64,000 nt of DNA from Gemmatimonadota bacterium (GCA_028287305.1 JAQBPX010000019.1:124001-188000), one strand, 5' to 3'; shown: positions 1-8,838, counted from the first letter of the stretch. Numbers and translations are program-made. Notes: generated from the letters alone by a model not told the origin.

Positions 1-241
1 AGCCCACCTTGGCCAGCGCTTCCACGTAGCCCTGGGGCATCGGGTGGCCGAGCAGCGTGATGTCGCCGGCGTCCTGCCTGAGAAGGCCGAGGAGCAGGCG
101 CATGGTGGTGGTCTTTCCGGCGCCGTTGGGTCCGAGGAAGCCGTAGACGGCGCCCTCCGGCACGTGCAGGCTCACGTCGCGGATCTCGAAGGACTTCCCC
201 GCTCGATAGCGCAGCCCGCTGGTCTCGATGGCGTTGCTCAT
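1..241 (-). CDS. ABC transporter ATP-binding protein (N-terminal part only)
   Basis: Only the first 80 codons are inside the window; the rest lies beyond base 1. The start ATG (bases 241-239) overlaps the stop of the upstream GntR gene as ATGA, so the two are translationally coupled. The visible protein has the usual beta-strand start of a nucleotide-binding domain and a clear Walker A motif, GPNGAGKTT, about 37 residues in. It should energise a membrane exporter with an unseen permease. A GntR regulator of the short YtrA type directly coupled to an ABC ATPase is a common arrangement for drug or antimicrobial-peptide exporters. The substrate cannot be read from the sequence. Confidence 0.85.
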   Translation of the reverse strand, partial: MSNAIETSGLRYRAGKSFEIRDVSLHVPEGAVYGFLGPNGAGKTTTMRLLLGLLRQDAGDITLLGHPMPQGYVEALAKVG

Positions 242-621
242 CGGCCGCTGCCCCGCGCGATCTCGTCCTGGAGCGCCTCGTGGATCTCGGCGGCCGACAG
301 TCCCACGCGGGCGCCGTCGGCAAGCATGTCACGCACGAGGCGACGGGCCGCGGCGCGGCGCTCCTGCGCCTTCCGTTCGCCGGCAATTTCCAGCACGGTG
401 GTGCCCGCTCCCTGTCGCGTCGCCACGAGTCCCTCCCCCTCGAGTTCCCGGTATGCCTGCACGACCGTCGCCGGGTTCACCCGGAGCTGCGCGGCCAGCT
501 GCCGCACCGACGGGAGCGATGCCCCGCCCGCCAGCTCGCCCGCCGCGATCGCCATGCGAATGCGCGTGGAGATCTGGGCGTAGAGCGGGGTGGGACTTCG
601 TGGATCGAGCCGATCGAACAT
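238..621 (-). CDS. GntR-family regulator, YtrA-like
   Basis: A 127-residue protein with an N-terminal GntR winged helix (about residues 10-78; motif LPSVRQLAAQLRVNPATVV) and a short C-terminal helical tail in place of a ligand-binding domain. This is the size and layout of the YtrA subfamily, which regulates neighbouring ABC transporters. The ATG at 621 was chosen because it gives the family's usual N-terminus (FDRLDPRSPTPLYAQI) and sits just downstream of an imperfect palindrome at 632-651. A longer open frame upstream runs through repeat DNA and encodes low-complexity residues. It probably represses itself and the coupled ABC ATPase gene. Confidence 0.88.
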   Translation of the reverse strand: MFDRLDPRSPTPLYAQISTRIRMAIAAGELAGGASLPSVRQLAAQLRVNPATVVQAYRELEGEGLVATRQGAGTTVLEIAGERKAQERRAAARRLVRDMLADGARVGLSAAEIHEALQDEIARGSGR

Positions 622-631
622 TGGTCTCAGG

Positions 632-651
632 TGTGTTATTGTTGTGATACA
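632..651. promoter_or_regulatory. Candidate GntR operator (imperfect palindrome)
   Basis: Half-sites TGTGTTA and TGATACA face each other across 6 bases, with 5 of 7 positions complementary. It lies 11 bases upstream of the GntR start codon in an AT-richer patch. Autoregulation is inferred from position only. Confidence 0.45.
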
Positions 652-724
652 GTAGGACTGTGGGGGCGTCGGTGTCAAGAGGGAGTGTCGGTTGGGGGGG
701 ACACTCCACTCAACAGTGCCATGG

Positions 725-1020
725 CCTGCGGGACCGCGGGACCGCAGGACCGCAGGCCCGCGGGATCGCAGGACCGCAGGCCCGCGCGCCAACAGGCCCG
801 CAGGCCCGCAGGCCCGCAGGCTCGAGCAGCGAGAAGGAAGCGCTGCGCGCCTCGTCATTCGTTTGTCCGTCCACATGGAACGGATGACGAAGCAGCGGCC
901 GCAGGCCGCCGCGTACCCTGTCAGTGCTGTAGCCCGCGGGCCTGCGGGCCTGCGGGCCAGCCGCCGCCGTTCTCCCGCGGAGTAGCGAGGCCCGAAGGCC
1001 GGACGGCCGGACGGCCGGAC
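725..1020. repeat. Octamer tandem repeats between two genes
   Basis: The 404-base gap between the GntR start and the acetyltransferase stop holds three blocks of period-8 repeats. Block 1 (about 725-822) is built from variants of CCGCAGGC/ACCGCAGG. Block 2 (932-959) is the same unit in the opposite orientation (CCTGCGGG). Block 3 (997-1020) is three perfect copies of GGCCGGAC. Blocks 1 and 2 are complementary and could form a large stem. Because 8 is not a multiple of 3, open frames here are artefacts giving Arg/Pro/Gly-rich nonsense. I see no gene in this stretch. Confidence 0.7.
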
Positions 1021-1025
1021 CGCCG

Positions 1026-1547
1026 TTAAGCCGCCGCCCGCAGCCCCGGCACCGGCAGGTTCCGCGCGTAGCAGATCTCATTGCACGCAAACCGCCGCGT
1101 GCACGACAGGCAGTCGCGTCGGATCTTCTCCGGGTAACGCGCGCGATCCACGCGCGAGTAGCCGATCGCCTCGAAGAACTCCGGCTGCAGCGTGAGCGCG
1201 AACACGTCGTAGATCCCGCGCTTGATCGCGAGGCGCTCCACCTGCTCCACGATCTTGCGCCCCAGCCCGAGTCCCTGCGCCTCGCGCGCCACGGCGATCG
1301 CCGCCACCTCCGCCACGCTCGGCGAATACTCCTTGAGCGCGCCGCAGGCCAGGATGTTGTTGCGCTCGTCCACCGCCACCACGTAGTCGTCGATCGCCAT
1401 CCCGATCACCTCGGGCGAGCGCGCGAGCATCAGCTTCTCGCCCGCAAAGGTGTTGTTGAGCGCGGAGATCGCCGCCGCCTCGTGCGCCCTGGCGGAGCGC
1501 AGCACCACGCGCGGTGCCACGAGCCGCGGCGTCATGTTCGGCGTCAT
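1026..1547 (-). CDS. GNAT acetyltransferase, probable N-acetylglutamate synthase
   Basis: A 173-residue GNAT-fold protein with the acetyl-CoA loop at about residues 88-100 (REAQGLGLGRKIV). It is the last gene of the leftward argC-argB-argD operon; its ATG overlaps the argD stop by one base. Arginine synthesis needs an enzyme acetylating glutamate, and neither argJ nor a classical argA is in the window, so this is the natural candidate for the first step. The C-terminus is unusual: four cysteines (146, 149, 155, 159) in a CxxC-x5-C-x3-C pattern that could bind a metal. The GNAT assignment is firm; the N-acetylglutamate synthase role is inferred from context. Confidence 0.75.
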   Translation of the reverse strand: MTPNMTPRLVAPRVVLRSARAHEAAAISALNNTFAGEKLMLARSPEVIGMAIDDYVVAVDERNNILACGALKEYSPSVAEVAAIAVAREAQGLGLGRKIVEQVERLAIKRGIYDVFALTLQPEFFEAIGYSRVDRARYPEKIRRDCLSCTRRFACNEICYARNLPVPGLRAAA

Positions 1548-2821
1548 CAGAGCACTTCCTCCAGGATGGCAATGCCGCGCGCCAGCTCGTCGCGCGTCGC
1601 GACGAGCGGCGGCAGCAGCCGCAGCGTGTACTCGCCGGCGGTGCACGTGAGCAGCCCGTTCGCCAGCGCCTCGCTCACCACGTGCCCGGCCGTGCCCATG
1701 ATGTCGAGCCCCCACATGTACCCCATGCCGCGCACCTGGCGGATGCGTCCCGTGCGGCTCGCGAGCTCGCGCAGCTGCTCGCCGAACCACGCGCCATTCT
1801 CCGTGACCTGCGCGAGCAGCGCCGGATCGGACAGGCGCCCGAACACGTGCTGCGCCACCGAGGCCACGAAGGGGCCACCGCCGAAGGTCGTGCCGTGATC
1901 GCCCGGCTTGATCGTCTGCGCAATCTCCTCGGTGAGGAGGATCGCGCCCATCGGCAGCCCGCCCGCGATCGGCTTCGCCAGCGTCATCATGTCCGGCGTC
2001 ACGCCGAACTGCTCATGCGCCCACAGCGTGCCAGTGCGACCGAGGCCGCACTGGATCTCGTCGAAGATCAGCGCGATGCCGCGCTCGGCGGTGAGCGCGC
2101 GAAGCTCGCACACGAAGCCCGCGTCGAGCACCCGCACGCCGCCCTCGCCCTGCACGGGCTCGAGGATCACCGCGCACACGGTCTCCGCATCGAGTGCCGT
2201 CGAGAGGTCCTCGATGTCACGCTCGAATACCGAGATGCCCGGCGCCAGCGGCCGGAACGGCAGACGATACGCCGGACGGTCGGTCGCCGCGAGCGTGGCG
2301 AACAGCCGTCCATGGAAGCCGCCGCGCAGCCCGATGATCTCGTGCTTCGCCTCCCCCACCGTGCGCCCCCAGCGACGCGCGAACTTGAACGCGCCCTCGT
2401 TCGCCTCCGCGCCCGAGTTGCAGAAGAACACGCGGTCGGCGAACGACTTCGACACCAGCGACGCGGCCAGCTCGCGCCCCGGCGCCGTCCAGTAGAGGTT
2501 CGACGTGTGCACCAGCTGGTCCGACGCACGATGCAGTGCGGCCGTGAGGCCCGCGTCACCGTAGCCCAGCGCGTTCACCGCGATCCCGCTCACGAAGTCC
2601 AGGTAGCGATTGCCCGCGGAATCCACGAGGTAGACGCCCTCGCCGCCCGTGAACTCCACCGGCGCGCGCTTGTACGTGCCGAGCAGCGCGTCGCTCTCGA
2701 GCGGCGCGTCGTACGTCGTCGCGGCCACGGCGGCCGCTTCCACCAGCGCCGGCTTCGCGCCGGTGGCGGGTGCGGAGGGGGCGTCGTGTGCCGACAACAC
2801 CTTCAGGGCGGGTACGGTCAT
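1547..2821 (-). CDS. argD: Acetylornithine aminotransferase
   Basis: A 424-residue class-III PLP aminotransferase converting N-acetylglutamate semialdehyde to N-acetylornithine. The family landmarks are present: NSGAEANEGAFKFAR (135-149), EPVQGEGG (221-228), DEIQCGLGRTG (254-264) and the PLP lysine K283 in LAKPIAGGLPMG. The first 35 or so residues are an Ala/Pro-rich extension not usual in the family, and translation might begin further in, but ATG 2821 overlaps the argB stop as ATGA, which supports it. It may also serve lysine synthesis as succinyl-DAP aminotransferase, as known for ArgD elsewhere. Confidence 0.93.
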   Translation of the reverse strand: MTVPALKVLSAHDAPSAPATGAKPALVEAAAVAATTYDAPLESDALLGTYKRAPVEFTGGEGVYLVDSAGNRYLDFVSGIAVNALGYGDAGLTAALHRASDQLVHTSNLYWTAPGRELAASLVSKSFADRVFFCNSGAEANEGAFKFARRWGRTVGEAKHEIIGLRGGFHGRLFATLAATDRPAYRLPFRPLAPGISVFERDIEDLSTALDAETVCAVILEPVQGEGGVRVLDAGFVCELRALTAERGIALIFDEIQCGLGRTGTLWAHEQFGVTPDMMTLAKPIAGGLPMGAILLTEEIAQTIKPGDHGTTFGGGPFVASVAQHVFGRLSDPALLAQVTENGAWFGEQLRELASRTGRIRQVRGMGYMWGLDIMGTAGHVVSEALANGLLTCTAGEYTLRLLPPLVATRDELARGIAILEEVL

Positions 2822-3582
2822 TTGCTGCTCCCTTCGAGCTGGAGTACGGTGCCCCGGGTCGATTCCCTGATCCCCGGAATGTCGGTGATGCGAACGCGAC
2901 GCACGCCGCCCTCGAGCGCGGCGAGCGCCGCGCCGAGCTTGGCGCCCATCCCGCCACTGGCCACGCCCGCGTCGAGCAGCGCGCGTGCTTCGGTCGGGGT
3001 GAGCGACGCGAGGATGTTCCCCTCGCGCATCACGCCTTCCACGTCGCTCACGAGCAGCAGCTCGCGCGACTCCATCGCCACGGCGATCGCGGCGGCCGCG
3101 TCGTCACCGTTCACGTTCAGCGCGGGCCCGAGCTCGAGCCCGATGTTGCGGCTCACCGGGCTGATCACGGGCAGGTAGCCGCCATTCAGCAGGTGCTCCA
3201 GCATCGAAGTGTTGATCTGCTGAGGCGAGCCCACGTAGCCGTACATCTGCGGGTCGAGCGGCACCGCGGCGATGAGCGACGCGTCCTCACCCGACAGGCC
3301 GATGGCACGCACGCCCTCGCGCACCAGCGACGCCACCAGTCGCTTGTTCGCGGCGCCCGACAGCGCCATGCGCACGATCTCCAGGTCCTGCAGCGTGGTC
3401 ACGCGTCGCCCCCCCACGAACTGCGCGGTGGTGCCGAACGCCTTCTGCAGCATGCTCACCTCGTCGCCGCCGCCATGCACGATCACGAGGCCGCCGCGCT
3501 GGGTGTCCCACACCTCGGCGATGACGCCGGGCAGCGAGAGGTCGCTCTGTGCGCGCCCCCCGATCTTGATCACGCGCGTCAT
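2818..3582 (-). CDS. argB: Acetylglutamate kinase
   Basis: A 254-residue amino-acid kinase phosphorylating N-acetylglutamate. It starts with the typical IKIGGR strand, has the substrate loop VIVHGGGDEVS (33-43) and the C-terminal GGMGAKL segment (210-216). At 254 residues it is shorter than the arginine-inhibited hexameric enzymes of about 290-300 residues that carry an extra N-terminal helix. This suggests a dimeric form not feedback-inhibited by arginine, which would leave repression by ArgR as the main control. It overlaps argC and argD by four bases each. Confidence 0.94.
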   Translation of the reverse strand: MTRVIKIGGRAQSDLSLPGVIAEVWDTQRGGLVIVHGGGDEVSMLQKAFGTTAQFVGGRRVTTLQDLEIVRMALSGAANKRLVASLVREGVRAIGLSGEDASLIAAVPLDPQMYGYVGSPQQINTSMLEHLLNGGYLPVISPVSRNIGLELGPALNVNGDDAAAAIAVAMESRELLLVSDVEGVMREGNILASLTPTEARALLDAGVASGGMGAKLGAALAALEGGVRRVRITDIPGIRESTRGTVLQLEGSSK

Positions 3583-4538
3583 GTCGGCAGCCCCATCGTC
3601 TCTTCGAGACCGAGCATCAGGTTGGCGTTCTGGACCGCCTGGCCGGCGGCGCCCTTCACGAGGTTGTCGATCGCGGAAAAGATCATGAGCGTGGGCCGCT
3701 GTGTGCCGGCCATCTCCGTGGCCCAGAGCCGCACCACGTTGCGGTGCGAGACCTCGCGCAGCGAGGGGGGACCCGAGGCGATCTCGATGAACGGCTCCGA
3801 ACCATACGCCGCGCGCCAGAGCGCGAGCGGATCGGGGAGCGGGGCCGCGAGCGTCACGGTGATCGACGCGAGGATGCCGCGCGCCACCGGGAGCAGGTGC
3901 GGCGTGAACAGCAGGTCGTTGCCCGAGCCCATCGCGAGCGCCAGCGCCCGCATCTCGGCCAGGTGACGGTGCGTGTTGCCCACGCCGTAGGCGCGATAGT
4001 CCTCGGCCACCTCGCCGAAGAGCAGCTCGCGCTTCGGCGAATTCCCCGCCCCGGTCACGCCACTCGCCGCGTTCACCACGATCTGCGCGTCGGGCGCCAC
4101 GAGCCCCTGCGCGAAGAGCGGCGCGAGCGCCAGCAGGATGGCCGTGGGATAGCACCCCGGGTTCGACACGAGCTCGGCGCCCTGCACCACGCCCCGCATC
4201 AACTCGGTGAGCCCATAAGGAATGCCCTCTCGGCCATTCCCGGGGCGCAGGTCCGCCGAGAGGTCCACGGCGCGCGCGCCCGCTTCGACCGCGCGCTCGG
4301 CCCACGCGCCGGAGGTGCCGTGCGGGAGCGCCGAGAAGACGAGCGCGACGTCGCCGAGGGGCGCCTCGTCGGTGCCGATGAAGGAGACCTCGCGACCGCC
4401 CGCCATGATCGTGGTCCCCTTCTGGTCGTTCGCCGTGGCGAACGCCAGCTTGAGGCCCGGATGGCGATTGATGAGGGCGCACAATTCCCGGCCGGCATAG
4501 CCCGACGCGCCCAGGACTCCTACGAGCTGCTTATTCAC
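3579..4538 (-). CDS. argC: N-acetyl-gamma-glutamyl-phosphate reductase
   Basis: A 319-residue NADPH-dependent reductase, first gene of the leftward arg operon. It has the N-terminal dinucleotide loop GVLGASGYAGREL and the catalytic cysteine in SNPGCYPTA. The start is the GTG at 4538-4536, giving the family's usual N-terminus; the open frame continues upstream, but through the promoter. The start codon falls exactly where transcription is predicted to begin, so the mRNA is probably leaderless. An ARG box covers the -10 region. Confidence 0.93.
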   Translation of the reverse strand: MNKQLVGVLGASGYAGRELCALINRHPGLKLAFATANDQKGTTIMAGGREVSFIGTDEAPLGDVALVFSALPHGTSGAWAERAVEAGARAVDLSADLRPGNGREGIPYGLTELMRGVVQGAELVSNPGCYPTAILLALAPLFAQGLVAPDAQIVVNAASGVTGAGNSPKRELLFGEVAEDYRAYGVGNTHRHLAEMRALALAMGSGNDLLFTPHLLPVARGILASITVTLAAPLPDPLALWRAAYGSEPFIEIASGPPSLREVSHRNVVRLWATEMAGTQRPTLMIFSAIDNLVKGAAGQAVQNANLMLGLEETMGLPT

Positions 4539-4540
4539 CC

Positions 4541-4554
4541 TGAATGTATAATCA
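4541..4554. promoter_or_regulatory. ARG box (ArgR operator) between argC and argR
   Basis: TGAATGTATAATCA matches the classic ArgR half-operator pattern TGAAT-N4-ATTCA, with one arm perfect and one mismatch in the other. It covers the argC -10 box and the likely argR -10 box, so bound ArgR would block both divergent genes: arginine repression plus autoregulation. Confidence 0.75.
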
Positions 4555-4573
4555 TGCGGAGTTTCTGCGTCAA
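4545..4573 (-). promoter_or_regulatory. argC promoter, sigma70-type
   Basis: Reading leftward, TTGACG (4573-4568), a 17-base spacer and TATACA (4550-4545) form a near-consensus promoter. With the usual 6-base gap after the -10 box, transcription starts at base 4538, the G of the argC GTG codon. The opposite strand of the same segment carries TATAAT (4547-4552), a likely -10 box for argR, although its -35 is weak. Confidence 0.8.
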
Positions 4574-4629
4574 CGTCCTTTCCATGCCGGGGCAGCAATA
4601 CTACCTTGCCTCCATCCACGGGAGGGGTG

Positions 4630-5103
4630 ATGGCGTCGAAGAACGAGCGGCAGCAGGCGATCCTGGAGCTGATCCAGCTGCATGAGGTGGCGAGCCAGGA
4701 GGAGCTCAGGCGCAGGCTGCTCGAGCGGGGTGTCTCGGTCACCCAGGCGACCCTGTCCCGCGACCTTCACGAGCTCGGGGTGGCGCGCGTCCCGACCGAG
4801 GAGGGCGCCCGATATTCCCTTCCGGAGTCCATGTCTGGAGATGAGGATAAACCTAATCTGGGCTTGCTCTTACCCCAGCTCTTCTCGGACGTGGACGGAG
4901 TCGGCGAACTGGTGGTCCTCCACACCGTTGCCAGCGGGGCCCAGCCCATCGCTGAAGCCATCGACGCCGAGGGGTGGCCGGAGGTGCTGGGCACGATCGC
5001 CGGGGAGAACACGATCCTCCTGATCTGCCGCTCGGCCGAGGCACGGATGAAGGTGATCGGGCGGATCCGGTCGTTCGCGCAGCCGGTGCAGGGAACGGGC
5101 TGA
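4630..5103 (+). CDS. argR: Arginine repressor
   Basis: A 157-residue ArgR: N-terminal winged helix (about 1-70; ERQQAILELIQ, then SVTQATLSRDLHELG) and C-terminal arginine-binding hexamer domain (about 80-150) with the GTIAGENTILLI strand. The ATG at 4630 follows GGAGGGG at 4621-4627; an in-frame GTG lies one codon upstream. It is divergent from argC and faces argG-argH downstream. With arginine as co-repressor it should bind the operators at 4541-4554 and in front of argG. Confidence 0.93.
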   Translation: MASKNERQQAILELIQLHEVASQEELRRRLLERGVSVTQATLSRDLHELGVARVPTEEGARYSLPESMSGDEDKPNLGLLLPQLFSDVDGVGELVVLHTVASGAQPIAEAIDAEGWPEVLGTIAGENTILLICRSAEARMKVIGRIRSFAQPVQGTG

Positions 5104-5113
5104 CGCGAGGGGA

Positions 5114-5160
5114 TTGACGCAGCGTTCAAAATGGTTAATTATGCAGTACGCTTGCATAAT
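5114..5160 (+). promoter_or_regulatory. argG promoter with palindromic ArgR-type operator
   Basis: TTGACG (5114-5119) and AATTAT (5137-5142), 17 bases apart, form a plausible promoter. Overlapping and following the -10 is a perfect 8-base inverted repeat, ATTATGCA / TGCATAAT (5138-5145 and 5153-5160, 7-base spacer). Its sequence resembles tandem ARG boxes of the TGCAT type known in actinobacteria. The Shine-Dalgarno AGGAG is at 5171-5175. Confidence 0.7.
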
Positions 5161-5180
5161 GATGCCTTTCAGGAGCTGCC

Positions 5181-6467
<1,287 letters not shown>

Positions 6468-6468
6468 G

Positions 6469-7890
6469 ATGGGATCCACGCTGAACGTTCCGCCGGGCTC
6501 GGAGCCGGCACGGCCGAAGTCCCACAAGCTGTGGGGCGGACGCTTTGCCGGGGGCCCTGCCCCGGAGTTCGAGGCGCTCAACGCGTCCATCGGCATCGAC
6601 TTCAGGCTCTGGCCGCACGACATCCGCCTGTCCAAGGCGTGGGCGGTCGCGCTCTGGGGCGCGAACGTGCTCACGCTCGAGGAGAGCCGGGAGCTCGAGC
6701 GCGGGCTCGATGCGGTGGGCGCGCGCATCGCGGGGGGCGAGAAGCCGGCCGCGGGCGACGAGGACATTCACACGATGATCGACCGCCTGCTGCATGAGGA
6801 GGTCGGCGACGTCGCGTCGAAGCTGCACACGGGACGCTCGCGCAACGACCAGGTGGCCACGGCGGCGCGGCTCTGGACGATGGAGGCGACGACGAAGCTC
6901 GACGTCGCCGTGCGCCTGTTGCAGTCGGTGATGGTGGAGCGCGCGGCGGAGGTCGAGTCGGTGCTCATGCCGAGCTACACGCACCTCCAGCGCGCGCAAC
7001 CGGTGTCGGCCGCGCACTGGCTGCTCTCGCACTTCTGGCCACTCGAGCGCGATCGCGCGCGCCTGAAGGGCGCGGCGCGCAGCGCGGCCGTGCTGCCACT
7101 CGGCTCCGGCGCGGTGGCGGGGTGCGCATACCCGATCAGCCGCACGCTGCTGCAGGGGACGCTCGGCTTCGATGCGATCACGCCGAACTCCATCGACGCG
7201 GTGAGCGATCGCGACTTCGTGGCCGAGCTGCTCTTCACGGTGGCAATGGTCGCGACGCACCTCTCGCGGCTGGCGGAAGACCTGATCATCTACGGCTCGA
7301 GCGAGTTCGGCTTCGTGCAGTACGGCGAGCTGTACTCGAGCGGCTCGAGCATGATGCCGCAGAAGCGCAATCCGGATGCGCTCGAGATTGCGCGCGGCTT
7401 CCCCGCGCGCGCGCTCGGCAACCTCACGACGCTGCTGGCGACGCTGAAGGGATTGCCGTCGAGCTACAACAAGGACCTGCAGGACGACAAGCGCGCGCTG
7501 TTCGACAGCGTGGACACGCTGCTCCTGGTGCTGCCCGCCGTGGCGGGGACGCTCGCGGAGATCGCGTTCCGCCCGGCGCGCATGAAGGCTGCGCTGTCGA
7601 GCGCACTGATGGCGACGGACCTCGCGGACTACCTGGTGCGCCGCGGTGCGACCTTCCGCGAGGCGCACGGCGCGGTGGGCCGCCTGGTGCGCGCGTCGGA
7701 GGAGCAGGGGATCGAGATGCACGCGCTCCCGCGCGCGGCGTTCACGGAGGCGCACGCCCTGTTCGGTGACGACGTGTTCGACGCGCTCTCCGCGCCCGCG
7801 AGCGTGGCGCACCGTGAGGTCGAGGGTGGGACGGGGCCCAAGGCCGTGGCGGTGCAGCTCGCGGCGGCGAGAAAGGCAGTGGAGCAGTAG
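6469..7890 (+). CDS. argH: Argininosuccinate lyase
   Basis: A 473-residue member of the fumarase/aspartase superfamily that releases arginine and fumarate. The N-terminal KLWGGRF, the HTGRSRNDQV segment and the signature loop SSMMPQKRNPD, which carries the catalytic serine, are all present. There is no C-terminal acetyltransferase domain of the ArgH(A) fusion type; in this genome the acetyltransferase is separate. It is coupled to argG (one-base gap). Its stop codon lies inside a strong hairpin that probably ends the transcript. Confidence 0.95.
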   Translation: MGSTLNVPPGSEPARPKSHKLWGGRFAGGPAPEFEALNASIGIDFRLWPHDIRLSKAWAVALWGANVLTLEESRELERGLDAVGARIAGGEKPAAGDEDIHTMIDRLLHEEVGDVASKLHTGRSRNDQVATAARLWTMEATTKLDVAVRLLQSVMVERAAEVESVLMPSYTHLQRAQPVSAAHWLLSHFWPLERDRARLKGAARSAAVLPLGSGAVAGCAYPISRTLLQGTLGFDAITPNSIDAVSDRDFVAELLFTVAMVATHLSRLAEDLIIYGSSEFGFVQYGELYSSGSSMMPQKRNPDALEIARGFPARALGNLTTLLATLKGLPSSYNKDLQDDKRALFDSVDTLLLVLPAVAGTLAEIAFRPARMKAALSSALMATDLADYLVRRGATFREAHGAVGRLVRASEEQGIEMHALPRAAFTEAHALFGDDVFDALSAPASVAHREVEGGTGPKAVAVQLAAARKAVEQ

Positions 7891-7909
7891 TGCGTCACTG
7901 CACTACTGC
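7884..7909. terminator. Hairpin between convergent argH and outer-membrane gene
   Basis: A perfect 10-base stem, GCAGTAGTGC / GCACTACTGC, with a 6-base loop. It includes the argH stop and lies between two convergent genes, as expected for a bidirectional terminator. No T-run follows on either strand, so termination may be weak. Confidence 0.55.
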
Positions 7910-7917
7910 ATCACTCC

Positions 7918-8670
7918 TCAGAACCGCAGCCCGATCTGTGCGCCGAGGCGAAAGGTCCACAGCTCCGCGCGCGACTGGATCGGCGTAAACGCGATCTGGC
8001 CGTTGCCGGTGTCGGTGATGCTGCCCTCGCGCAGGTAGCGCACGTCGCTGTGGGCCAGGTAGCGCGCGCCCACGTCGATGGCGACGGGCGTGGACTTCAC
8101 GTGCAGCGGGAAGAGCAGTCCGCCTCCCCCCGACCACCCGGCGACGCCGTCGCCGTAGTTCTGGGTGGACAGGTTGTTGTTGTAGTTGTTGCCGTCGCTG
8201 CCATCGGCGGACGACTGCGTGTAGAAGTACGACCAGGTGACGCCCGCATTCACGTACGGGCGCACGGGACCGCGCGTGACGGCGAGCTGGGGGCCGATGC
8301 CGGCCGTGACGATGTTGTTGCTGGTGGTGACGTCGAGCTGCACGCGTCCCGTGTACTGGTTGAGCGGGACGCGGATGGTCTCGCTGCCGTACTGCATCCA
8401 CCCGATGTCCGCGCGCAGCTGGAGCGCGCTGAACGATCCGCCGATCGGCTGGATCCACGCGCCACCGATGCCGGCTGCGCCCTTCACGTAGCTGTGGAAG
8501 TCGTGCACGGGCTGGGCGACGATGAGCGACAGGTCGCCGTAGGCGCGCAGCGGCTTCGTGTTGGACTCGGAGAGGTCGGCGGTGATGACCTGGGCATGCG
8601 CGCGATGCACGAGGGAGGCAGTGACGATCGCGGCGAATGCGGTGCGGGCGAGGAAGGAGCGTGTGTTCAT
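7918..8670 (-). CDS. Outer-membrane beta-barrel protein, function unknown
   Basis: A 250-residue secreted protein. The start ATG at 8670 gives a clean signal peptide (basic MNTRSFLARTA, hydrophobic stretch, AHA cleavage site near residue 26). The rest alternates hydrophobic and polar residues with Gly/Tyr/Trp-rich turns and ends in a phenylalanine (GLRF), the usual end of an outer-membrane barrel. No specific family is recognised. A longer frame upstream has no signal-like start and was not used. Confidence 0.75.
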   Translation of the reverse strand: MNTRSFLARTAFAAIVTASLVHRAHAQVITADLSESNTKPLRAYGDLSLIVAQPVHDFHSYVKGAAGIGGAWIQPIGGSFSALQLRADIGWMQYGSETIRVPLNQYTGRVQLDVTTSNNIVTAGIGPQLAVTRGPVRPYVNAGVTWSYFYTQSSADGSDGNNYNNNLSTQNYGDGVAGWSGGGGLLFPLHVKSTPVAIDVGARYLAHSDVRYLREGSITDTGNGQIAFTPIQSRAELWTFRLGAQIGLRF

Positions 8671-8785
8671 GGGGAGGCCTGACCGGGGATGGGGATGCGG
8701 GCAATACGGCAATTGGATACAAAAGGTTCCATGGCCGTTCCGTTCGCCGCGCCGGGGCTCGAACCGCCTTGGCCAGGACAACCTC

Positions 8786-8838
8786 GGAGAACTGCTGGAA
8801 AGGGGCGGCGTGGAGGCGGGTTCACTCCGCCGTTCTCC
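8786..8838 (+). other. tRNA-like hairpin remnant
   Basis: GGAGAAC (8786-8792) pairs perfectly with GTTCTCC (8832-8838). Immediately inside the 3' arm is a 5-bp stem, GGCGG/CCGCC, with a 7-base loop GTTCACT. This is the geometry of a tRNA acceptor arm and T arm. Only 22 bases remain where the D and anticodon arms should be, and the T-loop is shifted by one base, so it cannot be a working tRNA. It may be a decayed tRNA end or a chance hairpin. Confidence 0.3.

Noticed and set aside
692-1029. Open frames of 75-249 codons on both strands between the GntR and acetyltransferase genes
   Set aside because: They are made of period-8 GC repeats read in successive frames, encode Arg/Pro/Gly-rich nonsense and have no ribosome-binding site.
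1514-3178. A 554-codon plus-strand frame across the argD/argB region and similar long frames opposite argC, mnmG, MCP and ABC-F genes
   Set aside because: Antisense shadows typical of GC-rich genes; products are rich in Arg, His, Ala and Gly with no recognisable domain, while the other strand encodes conserved enzymes.
8750-8775. GGTTCGAGCCCC on the minus strand resembling a tRNA T-loop
   Set aside because: The flanking bases do not form the 5-bp T stem and no acceptor stem pairs around it.
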